DNA of 64,000 bases from the NCBI GenBank assembly GCA_029782365.1, contig JAKOUW010000120.1:1-64000 (forward strand). The letters are read 5' to 3'. Origin of the DNA: Chloroflexota bacterium. Its GTDB lineage: Bacteria; Chloroflexota; Anaerolineae; Anaerolineales; UBA4823. Shown here in pieces: positions 1-6,914 of the stretch (the first letter of the stretch is position 1; each line of letters starts with the position of its first letter). A model generated the notes under the pieces. That model saw nothing but the letters and a program-made list of their open reading frames with translations, ran no database searches and was not told the DNA's origin. The translations under genes were made by a program, and so were the position numbers.

Positions 1-129
1 GGTATCCTCTGCCCTGGCAACGGTGTTCAGGTGGCGCTCAGGTTGCTTTCCAGCAGAGCCTTGTCCTCCGCCCGAACAAACTCATTCTACCATGCCGGAT
101 CGCCTGAAATAATGTTAAAGAATTGCACC

Positions 130-167
130 GGACATCTCGCCTGACTAAAAGTGGACATTCCGCCCGA
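130..167. repeat. Two 15-bp direct repeats, possible mobile-element edge
   Basis: Positions 130-144 and 153-167 are two copies of a GGACAT-NY-CGCC-Y-GA motif, 23 bp apart, differing at three positions. Closely spaced repeats starting with GGACAT resemble transposase-binding repeats at the ends of some IS21-like elements, but no transposase frame is recognisable in the first 180 bases. Positions 1-182 otherwise show no supportable gene. The mobile-element reading is inference only. Confidence 0.25.
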
Positions 168-182
168 TTTTTTAAGTACTTC

Positions 183-455
183 TTATTCCGTTCTTGACAG
201 CTGATCTTCCCAACCCCACCAGACGGCAGCGACGAAGGCGCACGGCTTGGCGAATGTGCCCATCGACATCGGTACGTTCTCCCAGTCGGCAGGGTGGTCA
301 TCGGCGGTGCACCAGATCTGGAAGCCACCCGAGCCGACCTCATACAGTGCTGACGGTTTGGGGTTGGTGGCGATATCCAGTTTCAGTGCCAAGTCGAGCA
401 CCGGCTTCTTTCGCGCATGTTCGCTGCGGTAAGTCATTGACGGTACACCTTTCAT
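183..455 (-). CDS. Small hypothetical protein (90 aa)
   Basis: I do not recognise the family. The frame begins with ATG at 455, overlapping the TGA of the upstream minus-strand frame by one base (TGATG), a typical translational coupling. A second start, MTYRSEH, lies six codons in. The product has a basic N-terminus (residues about 8-15), a Gly/Trp-rich C-terminal half and no signal peptide or membrane segment. It sits at the edge of the toxin-antitoxin island, so it may be accessory DNA. No function is proposed. Confidence 0.4.
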   Translation of the reverse strand: MKGVPSMTYRSEHARKKPVLDLALKLDIATNPKPSALYEVGSGGFQIWCTADDHPADWENVPMSMGTFAKPCAFVAAVWWGWEDQLSRTE

Positions 456-634
456 CAGAAGTCCTCCGGAAAACCAATCGTGATCACTGGCTCCCCGCTG
501 TCGCCCGAACCAACCACCATCCACAAGGAAAGCATACTGCGGTGAGCGCGGTACGGCGGATCCTCACTGGCTTCGAGCAGGCTGACATCTATGTTGCTGC
601 ACTCAGCCAAACTGTCGCGGCATAATCTCTGTAA
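455..634 (-). CDS. Small frame of unknown function, paralogous tail to 2154-2372
   Basis: This open frame follows an in-frame TGA at 637-635 and has no good ATG near its 5' end; a TTG at 610 would give about 51 residues. Its C-terminus (W-M-V-V-G, then VITIGFPEDF and stop) matches the end of the frame at 2154-2372 (W-M-A-S-G, then VITIGFPDGF and stop). The conserved protein-level ending at two places around the toxin-antitoxin cluster suggests a real small family with one copy decayed. The family and function are not recognised, and the 5' end is uncertain. Confidence 0.35.
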   Translation of the reverse strand, partial: LQRLCRDSLAECSNIDVSLLEASEDPPYRAHRSMLSLWMVVGSGDSGEPVITIGFPEDF

Positions 635-663
635 TCAGGAAATAGATGAAATCAAACCTTGAT

Positions 664-689
664 TTATGATATCAATAATGATATCATAA
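664..689 (+). promoter_or_regulatory. Palindromic operator repeats upstream of hicA
   Basis: Two copies of ATGATATCAW start at 666 and 678, one helical turn (12 bp) apart. The second is a perfect 10-bp palindrome ending five bases before the hicA start. Toxin-antitoxin operons are commonly autorepressed by the antitoxin, and HicB proteins with a C-terminal ribbon-helix-helix bind such inverted repeats, so this is the likely HicB operator. Confidence 0.5.
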
Positions 690-692
690 AAT

Positions 693-953
693 ATGGCAAA
701 GATCACTGAAATCATAATCTTGATGCGCCGGAATCCCAAAGGTGTGAGTTTCAAGGATTTGTGCAAAGTTTGCGAGCACTATTTTGGAGAGGCGCGCCAG
801 GTTGGCAGTAGTCATCGAATTTATAAAACACCGTGGATTGGAGATCCGCGGATCAACATCCAAGATGACAAAGGTATGGCAAAAGCTTACCAGGTAAAAC
901 AAGTGTTGAAAGCGATCGAACGAATGGAGAATCAAGAAAATGCTGATGAATGA
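693..953 (+). CDS. hicA: HicA family mRNA interferase toxin
   Basis: This 86-residue protein has the HicA/YcfA-like layout: an N-terminal helix with a K-G-V-S-F substrate-positioning segment (residues about 16-20), a central strand with GSSH (around residue 39) carrying the candidate catalytic histidine, and a C-terminal helix after the V-K-Q-V-L segment. HicA toxins are small dsRBD-fold ribonucleases that cleave mRNA and are neutralised by HicB. The gene overlaps hicB by 14 bp and follows a palindromic operator. The start at 693 leaves only a few bases after the operator, consistent with tight autoregulation. The length is normal for the family. Confidence 0.8.
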   Translation: MAKITEIIILMRRNPKGVSFKDLCKVCEHYFGEARQVGSSHRIYKTPWIGDPRINIQDDKGMAKAYQVKQVLKAIERMENQENADE

Positions 954-1269
954 CCACTATACCTATCGTGTCACATGGTCTGAAGAGGACGGCGAATATA
1001 TTGGCTTATGCGCCGAATTTCCCAGCCTTAGCTGGCTGGCATCCGCACCAGAAATTGCTCTGGAAGGGATCCGCCAGATGGTCGCTGATTCGGTAGTTGA
1101 CATGCAAGCAGAAGGTGAGGCTGTGCCTGAACCATTAGCTTCAAAAAAATACAGCGGACGCTTCATTGTGCGGATACCACCTGAACTTCACCGGCAATTA
1201 GCACTTGAGGCCGCAGAGGCTGGAATAAGCCTGAATCGCCTGGCGAGTGACAGGTTGCGGAATGCGTGA
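940..1269 (+). CDS. hicB: HicB family antitoxin with C-terminal ribbon-helix-helix
   Basis: This 109-residue antitoxin has a degenerate RNase H-like HicB domain (residues 5-60: Y-R-V-T-W-S-E-E-D, then an L-C-A-E-F-P-S-L-S segment and an A-L-E-G-I-R helix). A C-terminal ribbon-helix-helix follows (about 70-105: R-F-I-V-R-I-P-P-E-L-H, then G-I-S-L-N-R-L). It should neutralise HicA and bind the operator at 664-689. ATG at 940 and at 946 are both possible starts. The stop overlaps the start of a broken vapB-like gene at 1262. The first half is repeated as a damaged copy at 1580. Confidence 0.8.
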   Translation: MLMNDHYTYRVTWSEEDGEYIGLCAEFPSLSWLASAPEIALEGIRQMVADSVVDMQAEGEAVPEPLASKKYSGRFIVRIPPELHRQLALEAAEAGISLNRLASDRLRNA

Positions 1270-1477
1270 GGATATTTTGCACAAGGCAAAGATACTGGCA
1301 GTGCAGAAGAACATCTCGCTTTCCGGCTTGTTGCCTCAAACACTGACCGATCTGGTTGCGCATTAAGAAGCCGACAAACAAGCGCACCAGCGAAATAAAG
1401 CTCTATTGGACAGCGGCTTTGATTTGGAACTCCCCGGGAATATTGACTGTAAGCGAGGCGAGCTCCATGAGCGCTGA
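1262..1477 (+). pseudogene. VapB-like ribbon-helix-helix antitoxin with internal stop
   Basis: The reading frame from ATG 1262 stays in register for 71 codons to TGA 1475-1477 but is broken by TAA at 1364-1366. Before the stop it reads as an antitoxin N-terminus (H-K-A-K-I-L-A-V-Q-K, then I-S-L-S-G-L-L). After it, a continuous antitoxin-like tail carries A-L-L-D-S-G-F-D-L and ends in E-L-H-E-R. Both parts fit the DUF6364/VapB type of antitoxin paired with PIN toxins. The ATG overlaps the hicB stop. A single nonsense change therefore appears to have split one antitoxin gene. Confidence 0.6.
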
Positions 1478-1579
1478 TCGACAGACAAATTATCGCTTAC
1501 ATGGGGCAGTGGCGCGTACACTCCTCAGAGGTCAGCGACTTGCTCCAAGCAATTGTTTTTCAGAAACGATACCAGCTCT
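1477..1579 (+). pseudogene. VapC (PIN-domain) toxin fragment
   Basis: In the frame from 1477 the translation contains W-R-V-H-S-S-E-V-S-D-L-L and then R-Y-Q-L-S. This resembles the segment of PIN-domain VapC toxins just before the conserved S-F-W-D-A motif. At about 1580 the PIN sequence stops and HicB-like sequence begins in the same frame. The N-terminal two thirds of the toxin, with its acidic active site, is absent. It lies directly after the broken vapB-like gene, where vapC would be expected, so this is a deletion scar. The match rests on a short segment. Confidence 0.45.
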
Positions 1580-1805
1580 CCTATCGTGTCGCATGGTCTG
1601 AAGAGGACACCGAATATATTAGCTTATGCGCCGAATTTCCCAGCCTGAGCTGGCCGGCATCCGGACTGAAAGCGCTCTGGAAGGAATCCGCCAGAAGATC
1701 GCTTATTCGGTCGTCGATTTTCATGTAGAAGATGAGTCAGTGCCATCAAAGAACATCCTGAAGGCGCATGAACCTGCCCAAAACTTAAAGGACCAAATAA
1801 AATGA
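1580..1805 (+). pseudogene. Second hicB copy, frameshifted and fused to the VapC scar
   Basis: From 1580 the DNA closely repeats hicB from 962 (Y-R-V-A-W-S-E-E-D, then C-A-E-F-P-S-L-S-W). Relative to intact hicB, one base is missing between 1664 and 1680, so the frame runs to an early TAG at 1726-1728. In the shifted frame the homology resumes (A-L-E-G-I-R-Q) and runs to TGA at 1803-1805. That tail overlaps the ATG of the next gene as ATGA, so the original hicB was translationally coupled to the antidote gene. The ribbon-helix-helix half is not recognisable. Confidence 0.65.
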
Positions 1806-2095
1806 AAAAAGAGAAAATAACAGCAAGTTTATGGGATGCCTCAGAACATCTGGAGACGGATGAAGATATGGTAATGTATTTAGAGGCTGCTTCTGAAGAA
1901 TGCGATCCCGCTCTCGTTTCGGCAGTTCTTGGAGATATTACACGAGCCAAAGGTATGACTCAAATTGCAGAAAAAGCCGGTTTGGAACGTACCAGCCTTT
2001 ATAAAGCGCTTTCCCCTGAAGGTCACCCGGATTTCGCTACTATTCTTAAGGTAATTGATGCACTTGGCATGCGATTGCAAGCAACTTCTCGCTAA
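1802..2095 (+). CDS. Addiction-module antidote protein, HTH type, orphan
   Basis: This 97-residue protein matches the putative addiction-module antidote family (COG3636/TIGR02684). It has an N-terminal F/L-W-D-A-S-E-H-L segment, M-V-M-Y-L-E-A-A, then an XRE-like helix-turn-helix (about residues 55-90) with G-M-T-Q-I-A and the signature L-Y-K-A-L-S. Such antitoxins normally follow a RelE/ParE-type toxin gene. Here the upstream gene is a frameshifted hicB copy, so the antitoxin has no visible partner. The length and all core motifs are intact, and it may persist as a stand-alone repressor or anti-addiction gene. Confidence 0.75.
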   Translation: MKKEKITASLWDASEHLETDEDMVMYLEAASEECDPALVSAVLGDITRAKGMTQIAEKAGLERTSLYKALSPEGHPDFATILKVIDALGMRLQATSR

Positions 2096-2153
2096 TGCTT
2101 GTGTAACGATTGCAAGACAGCCGGTCAGTCCTGATTCCATCCCTGCCGTCTTT

Positions 2154-2372
2154 TTAGAAACCATCCGGGAAACCGATCGTGATCACATGCACGCCGGCTT
2201 CGTCCGGGCCGGAGGCCATCCACCGAGAGGAGCTGGTGGTGTTGATCTCAAAGCTGAATCTGGCGAGCCTTCCAGACTGCCACTGCACAGGAAAGCGCCG
2301 CAGTTTTCGGCTAATCATCTTGCTCATTGTAGGCTCGCATCGTTTTCCTCCCTTCTGCTGCTCCATGCTCAA
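2154..2372 (-). CDS. Small fragment with the same tail as the frame at 455-634
   Basis: This minus-strand frame of up to 72 codons ends in VITIGFPDGF, matching the tail of the frame at 455-634. The N-terminal part is basic and unconvincing, and there is no adjacent downstream partner like the 183-455 gene. It is probably a remnant or diverged copy of an unrecognised small gene. The interval 2096-2399 otherwise holds nothing I can support. Confidence 0.3.
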   Translation of the reverse strand: MSMEQQKGGKRCEPTMSKMISRKLRRFPVQWQSGRLARFSFEINTTSSSRWMASGPDEAGVHVITIGFPDGF

Positions 2373-2399
2373 ACAGCGGCTCTTCGTGGAATGGGCAGC

Positions 2400-2804
2400 T
2401 CAGCCTGCTTCCCGGTTCGGCCCGATCAAATCCCACAGGTTGCCATACAGGTCCTCGAACACCGATACTGTACCGTATGCCTCACTCTTCGGCGGACGGA
2501 TAAAATTAATCCCCTTGGCGCGCATTTCCTGGTAATCGCGCCAGAAGTCGTCGGTGCGCAGGAACAGGAACACCCGCCCGCCCGTCTGGCTGCCGATGCG
2601 GCTGACCTGCTCCGGGGTGGAGGCGCGCGCCAGCAGCAGATTGACGCCTTTCGAGCCGGGCGGGGCGACCACCACCCAGCGTTTGTCCTGCTCGGGCTGG
2701 TAAGTGTCTTCGACCAGCGTAAAGTGGAGCTTGTGGCAGAAGAATTCGATAGCTTCGTCGTATTCTCGCACGACCAGGGATACGTGAATGATGGTTTGCT
2801 GCAT
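2400..2804 (-). CDS. VOC (glyoxalase/bleomycin-resistance fold) protein
   Basis: This 134-residue protein has the paired beta-alpha-beta-beta-beta modules of the vicinal oxygen chelate superfamily. Features are the early I-I-H-V-S-L-V-V-R-E-Y-D segment, a central R-V-F-L-F-L-R-T-D-D strand, and a C-terminal F-E-D-L-Y-G-N-L-W-D-L-I strand with a metal-ligand-like acidic position. A strong AAGGAG site precedes the start at 2804. The substrate cannot be inferred; relatives include glyoxalases, dioxygenases and drug-binding proteins. It ends 17 bp from the membrane protein gene upstream on the same strand, so the two are likely cotranscribed. Confidence 0.8.
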   Translation of the reverse strand: MQQTIIHVSLVVREYDEAIEFFCHKLHFTLVEDTYQPEQDKRWVVVAPPGSKGVNLLLARASTPEQVSRIGSQTGGRVFLFLRTDDFWRDYQEMRAKGINFIRPPKSEAYGTVSVFEDLYGNLWDLIGPNREAG

Positions 2805-2821
2805 CGATGCTGCTCCTTGCT

Positions 2822-4042
2822 CTAGGTGGATGTCTCATCCTCTTGATCCGAGATCCCTGCCAGCCTGCCGCCCAGCCAGGCAGCAGCCAGGCCGCCGGCG
2901 GCGCTGATGGCGCAGGCCAGGATCACATCCGGGCCGGTGATGGGATAGTTCTTCAAGGTAGGGATGCCCTGGTAGCCCAGGTACGAGAGCAAAACCATGC
3001 TGATGGAAAACACGGGCGCAGCGGCCAGCGGACGGCGTTTCGCCCAGGGTATCCAATCCAGCGCTGCCACCAGCGCCAGGGGCAAAATGCACAGGCTGAT
3101 CGTCCAGGCCTGATGAAAGCCGATCAGGCCGTTGTTACCGAGCAGCCGGGCAAATTCACGCGCCCGGGCAGCCGTCGAATCCGGGTTCAGGCGCACGTAT
3201 TCCTCGATCACCGAGACTGGTTTTAAGATCGCAAAGCCGGCCGCCGCCACACCAGTGGCCAGGTACTGGAAGAACAGAGTCAGACCAATGGCAAACAGGA
3301 CGATCCAGTAACGTTTCCCCAGGCGAATCAAAACTGTCATCGAGAAAGGCAAAAATGCGCCCATCAGGATAGGGAACAACAGCCCGTACAGCCCCACGCC
3401 GCCCTGCCGAAAGCCCACGATAAAGGCCTCGCCCATTTGAAAATTGACTGATTCAAAGGCGTAGGCGCCGGTCAATGCCAGGCCCCAAAACAGCGGGCTT
3501 TTCAGGTGAAAGCCGTAACCCTGGCGGCGCGCCGAGGCGGTTATGCCCAGCATCAGGCTGAAATCCACCACCATGGTGGTGACCATGATCAGCAGGTGCG
3601 GCGGGCTCCACAGCGTGGCGTCGATGCCGAACGTGCGGTGCCACAGCTCATCCAGGACTCCCCCGATCAGCGCGGCAATATAGCCGAAGAAAATGCCAAA
3701 AGCCGCAGCAGGTGCAGTCAGCGTGCCGATCCGCAAACTGTGCGGCGGTGCCTGCCCAACGGAAGACAGCAGGCTTTCATAGACAATCAAGATGGTGATC
3801 AGCGTCAACCCGGTGGTGAAGGCGAAGATCACCAACAGGTGAGGGGGGATGAACAGGTTGTCCCGGCCGATTTCGACGTGCCATTGGATGTCCCAGGCGC
3901 CGCCGATAAAATTAAACAATTTCAAGATGGCGACGGCGAACAGCACCCGCATACGCAGCCGCTCACAAGCGGCTGTGTCCAGAGGTTTTGCGAAAGCCCT
4001 GGCAATATTGAGCTGGATCTTTGACTTGACGTTGGTTGTCAA
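2822..4042 (-). CDS. Polytopic membrane protein of unknown function
   Basis: This 406-residue protein has roughly ten hydrophobic segments. Two similar His-containing loops, P-P-H-L-L-V and P-P-H-L-L-I (near residues 68 and 147), sit at the ends of helices, and D-E-L-W-H-R precedes the second. The repeated PPHLL motif suggests two homologous halves and possibly a metal or haem site. The start is a TTG at 4042, chosen because AAGGA lies about eight bases upstream and no ATG fits. A TATAAT on the minus strand near 4073-4078 is a plausible -10. No function is recognised. Confidence 0.7.
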   Translation of the reverse strand: MTTNVKSKIQLNIARAFAKPLDTAACERLRMRVLFAVAILKLFNFIGGAWDIQWHVEIGRDNLFIPPHLLVIFAFTTGLTLITILIVYESLLSSVGQAPPHSLRIGTLTAPAAAFGIFFGYIAALIGGVLDELWHRTFGIDATLWSPPHLLIMVTTMVVDFSLMLGITASARRQGYGFHLKSPLFWGLALTGAYAFESVNFQMGEAFIVGFRQGGVGLYGLLFPILMGAFLPFSMTVLIRLGKRYWIVLFAIGLTLFFQYLATGVAAAGFAILKPVSVIEEYVRLNPDSTAARAREFARLLGNNGLIGFHQAWTISLCILPLALVAALDWIPWAKRRPLAAAPVFSISMVLLSYLGYQGIPTLKNYPITGPDVILACAISAAGGLAAAWLGGRLAGISDQEDETST

Positions 4043-4180
4043 TGTGAGTTTCCTTGTGGTAAGTCCACGTGTATTATAATGGATACGGGTAAATTTGAAT
4101 TAATAGACCTTCATTGGGGTGAATCGTCGCAAATCCATTTTCCCCAGCCTGGAGATTGATCGCATGAGGAGCAGCAGTCG

Positions 4181-5308
4181 ATGGATTTCGATTTAGTTTT
4201 CGAAGGTGGTGGGGCAAAGGGCCTGGCATTTGTCGGTGCATTGAAAGCCCTGGAACGTCATGGACACCGGCCAAGGCGAGTCATCGGGACTTCAGCCGGC
4301 TCGATCACCGCCCTTCTGGTAGCCGCTGGCTACAGCGCTGAAGAGTGCATGGCCGCTATTAACGAGCGCACTCCCAATGGGCGCTCGCGCTTCGCCAGCT
4401 TCTTGCAGATCCCAGAGTTCAGTGAACAGCAGGAGCTCAGTGAGAGCCTGCGACGCTGGATTCAAACGGAGGAGGATAATCCTATGCTCCCCAATTTTAT
4501 CGAACCACTGTTTGATAAGATGGTCGAGGGGATGCTGCGCAAAGACCTCACCAGGCACTTGATTTCACTCGTCGAATTCGGCGGCTGGTATGGTGGGGAG
4601 AACCTGCTGATCTACCTGAAAGAAAAACTGGATGCCGCCGACCGCTGTTTGGGCGATTCGACTTTGAGCGAGTTTGCCAAAATCACCGGGCGTGACCTGT
4701 CAGTGGTCGCTTCAGATATCACCTCCAAGAAGATGCTGGTGCTCAACCATCACACTGCGCCGGCCTGCCCGACTATCTGGGCGGTGCGCATGTCGATGAG
4801 CTGTCCCCTGGTCTGGCAGGAGGTGATCTGGCGCAAGGCCTGGGGAAACTACAGCGGCATAGACATCAGCGGGCACACGATTGTGGATGGCGGCCTGACC
4901 TCGAATTTTCCGATCAAACTGCTGCTCTCGGGTGACCTGGATGTGGTCGAGATTATGGGCGACCTGAATTCACTGCCAGAGAATGTGATTGGCTTGCTGT
5001 TGGATGATGATCTGGAAGTGCCCGGCGCGCAGGACGCCGCGAAAATTGATTCGGGCGCACCTTCCTTCTTGGAGCGCTCAGACTTGCTGGGAGGAATGGT
5101 ATTTCGCCTGCAGGGCATGGCGGAGACCCTGCTGGCCTCGCATGACAAATCGGTGTTGGATGCGCACGAGCAGTTGGTGTGCCGTCTGCCAGCGCGCGGC
5201 TACGGTATTTTGGAATTCGACCTGACGCCGGAACGCATGGCGCCAATCGTTCAAGCAGGCGAGGCGGCAATGGAAGCTCACCTGGCGGCGCGTTTCCCTG
5301 CCGGTTGA
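4181..5308 (+). CDS. Patatin-like phospholipase
   Basis: This 375-residue protein has the patatin catalytic layout: the glycine-rich oxyanion motif GGGAKG (residues 9-14), nucleophile elbow GTSAG with Ser38, and the D-G-G catalytic aspartate near residue 236. Patatins are Ser-Asp dyad lipid acyl hydrolases. There is no signal peptide, so it probably acts on the inner membrane face. GAGGAG lies nine bases before the ATG. The central region (about 60-230) is longer than in minimal patatins and contains an insertion after the nucleophile. A second patatin is encoded at 12174. The substrate is unknown. Confidence 0.85.
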   Translation: MDFDLVFEGGGAKGLAFVGALKALERHGHRPRRVIGTSAGSITALLVAAGYSAEECMAAINERTPNGRSRFASFLQIPEFSEQQELSESLRRWIQTEEDNPMLPNFIEPLFDKMVEGMLRKDLTRHLISLVEFGGWYGGENLLIYLKEKLDAADRCLGDSTLSEFAKITGRDLSVVASDITSKKMLVLNHHTAPACPTIWAVRMSMSCPLVWQEVIWRKAWGNYSGIDISGHTIVDGGLTSNFPIKLLLSGDLDVVEIMGDLNSLPENVIGLLLDDDLEVPGAQDAAKIDSGAPSFLERSDLLGGMVFRLQGMAETLLASHDKSVLDAHEQLVCRLPARGYGILEFDLTPERMAPIVQAGEAAMEAHLAARFPAG

Positions 5309-5341
5309 CCCGCCTTTCATGGTTCTTGCTGTGAGAGCATA

Positions 5342-6070
5342 ATGTTCAATCAATCCTCTTATTCGTACACCGATTTGCTCGAAGCCCTGGCGCAGCCTTG
5401 CTGCCCGGTGTGTTGGTTGTCCCAGCGGGCGGTTGCCCAATATATTCGTTCGCTGTTCTACGAACATGTGAATGACATTTCACTGCGCGAGGGCATACGC
5501 GCCTCGTTGGGATACTGCCAGGAGCACACCTGGGCGCTGCGCGATGCCAGTCTGGGCAATGCCCTGGGGATATCAATTATCTACCACGATATTTTGACCA
5601 ATATCCTGCGCCGCCTGCCGGCTGGCGGTACAGGCTCGATGGATGACAGGCCAGCGCGCGGCGGCTTCCTGCGCCGTTTTGCCAGCGATCTGCAGCGCCG
5701 TGCCCAATCCTTCCGCGAGGCCCTCATGCCCCAGGCCGCCTGCCCGGCCTGCTCCGTGCGCCACGAAAGCGCAGAATTGGCATTGGGCGGCTTTGCCCGC
5801 GGCCTAAAGACCGAACAAATCGCCCAGCCTTTCCCGAGCGCACACGGCCTTTGCCTGCCGCACCTGGCGCAGTTCATACCTTTAATTGATGAGCCCCGCT
5901 TGCTCGATCTTGTATTGGAGACAACACGCAAACAGCTCAGCACACTGGAAACTGAGCTGGCTGAATATATTCGCAAAAACGATTATCGCTTCAATAAAGA
6001 ACCATGGGGCTCTGAAGAAGACGCCTGGCGGCGCGTGATTGGACGCGCCGCTGGTGAAAAACTCTCCTAG
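5342..6070 (+). CDS. DUF6062 family protein
   Basis: This 242-residue protein resembles DUF6062, a family of uncharacterised proteins seen in Chloroflexota. It has an N-terminal C-P-V-C motif (Cys21, Cys24), a G-Y-C-Q-E-H segment (around residue 59), a central C-P-A-C motif (around 137) and a late G-L-C-L-P-H segment. The two CxxC motifs paired with two Cys/His segments suggest two zinc- or cluster-binding modules in tandem. It follows the patatin by 33 bp and may share its transcript. The role is unknown. Confidence 0.7.
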   Translation: MFNQSSYSYTDLLEALAQPCCPVCWLSQRAVAQYIRSLFYEHVNDISLREGIRASLGYCQEHTWALRDASLGNALGISIIYHDILTNILRRLPAGGTGSMDDRPARGGFLRRFASDLQRRAQSFREALMPQAACPACSVRHESAELALGGFARGLKTEQIAQPFPSAHGLCLPHLAQFIPLIDEPRLLDLVLETTRKQLSTLETELAEYIRKNDYRFNKEPWGSEEDAWRRVIGRAAGEKLS

Positions 6071-6079
6071 GTTGCCACT

Positions 6080-6538
6080 TCAAGCAATCCCCGCCAGCAC
6101 CTCTGCCGCGTGACCCTCCGGCCGGACATTTTCGAACGTCCTCAGAATATGCCCCTCGGGGCCGATGACAAAAGTGGTGCGCAAAACACCGTCGTATTCT
6201 CGCCCCATGAATTTTTTGGTTCCCCACGCTCCGTAGGCATTGGCGACCGCGTGCCCGGGGTCGGCTAACAAGGTGAACGGTAGGTTGAATTTTTGTTTGA
6301 ATTTGGTGTGTGATTGGGCGTCATCTGGGCTGATGCCCAAAACAACAACACCCGCGGCGGTGTATTCGGCGTAAGCATCGCGAAAAGCGCAGGCTTCTTT
6401 GGTGCATCCAGGAGTGTCGTCTTTTGGGTAAAAATAAAGCACCACGGTTTTGCCACGATAAGCGGTCAGTTGGTGCATCGCGCCGTTTTCATCGGTAAGA
6501 TTGAACTCTGGCGCAAGCGAACCTGGTTGAATGGCCAT
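6080..6538 (-). CDS. bcp: Thioredoxin-dependent thiol peroxidase (Bcp/PrxQ)
   Basis: This 152-residue peroxiredoxin of the atypical PrxQ/Bcp class contains the peroxidatic motif D-T-P-G-C-T-K-E-A-C (about residues 42-51), with the resolving Cys five residues after the peroxidatic Cys, and the F-Y-P-K-D strand before it. It reduces H2O2 and organic hydroperoxides with electrons from thioredoxin in the cytoplasm. An AGGAGG site precedes the ATG at 6538. It is the last gene of the minus-strand molybdopterin run, 10 bp after the receiver gene, and converges with the DUF6062 gene. Confidence 0.92.
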   Translation of the reverse strand: MAIQPGSLAPEFNLTDENGAMHQLTAYRGKTVVLYFYPKDDTPGCTKEACAFRDAYAEYTAAGVVVLGISPDDAQSHTKFKQKFNLPFTLLADPGHAVANAYGAWGTKKFMGREYDGVLRTTFVIGPEGHILRTFENVRPEGHAAEVLAGIA

Positions 6539-6548
6539 GCTGTTCCTC

Positions 6549-6914
6549 CTATAAAATGTGAGCTGATTTAAGCGCTGCTTCGAGCGCTTCGATCGACAAG
6601 GGTTTTAACATCACCGCCTGGGCGCCTTCTTTCAGCGCATTGGCGGCGGTCTGGACCTGGTCATCGGCAGTGACAACGATCACGGGCACTTGTTCGGTGG
6701 CGGGTTCTCTTTTCAAGAAACCCAACACTTCAAAACCGCTCAGGCCGGGCATATTGATGTCCAGGAAAATGATATCGGGTTTTTGGTCAGCGACTGCCAA
6801 CAGCCCGGCGCGCGGCCCATAGGCGGCGCGTGCCGGGATATCCAACAAGTTGAGAAAATCGCACAGGATATCAGCCGCGACTTTGTTATCATCAATTACC
6901 AGGGCTCTTTTCAT
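6549..6914 (-). CDS. Single-domain response regulator (receiver only)
   Basis: This 121-residue CheY-like receiver has acidic-pocket residues D8-D9, the phospho-acceptor Asp in F-L-D-I-N-M-P (about residue 56), a Thr in V-T-A-D-D and the Lys in L-K-P-L. No output domain follows, so it must act by protein contact, as CheY-like or relay receivers do. Its start lies inside the end of the MoeA-fusion gene (23-bp overlap), implying cotranslation. No cognate kinase is adjacent. Confidence 0.88.
   Translation of the reverse strand: MKRALVIDDNKVAADILCDFLNLLDIPARAAYGPRAGLLAVADQKPDIIFLDINMPGLSGFEVLGFLKREPATEQVPVIVVTADDQVQTAANALKEGAQAVMLKPLSIEALEAALKSAHIL

Noticed and set aside
2055-2825. Long plus-strand open frame of 256 codons
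   Set aside because: It runs antisense through the VOC gene and the 2154-2372 fragment, has no domain and mirrors their codon bias, so it is a shadow frame.
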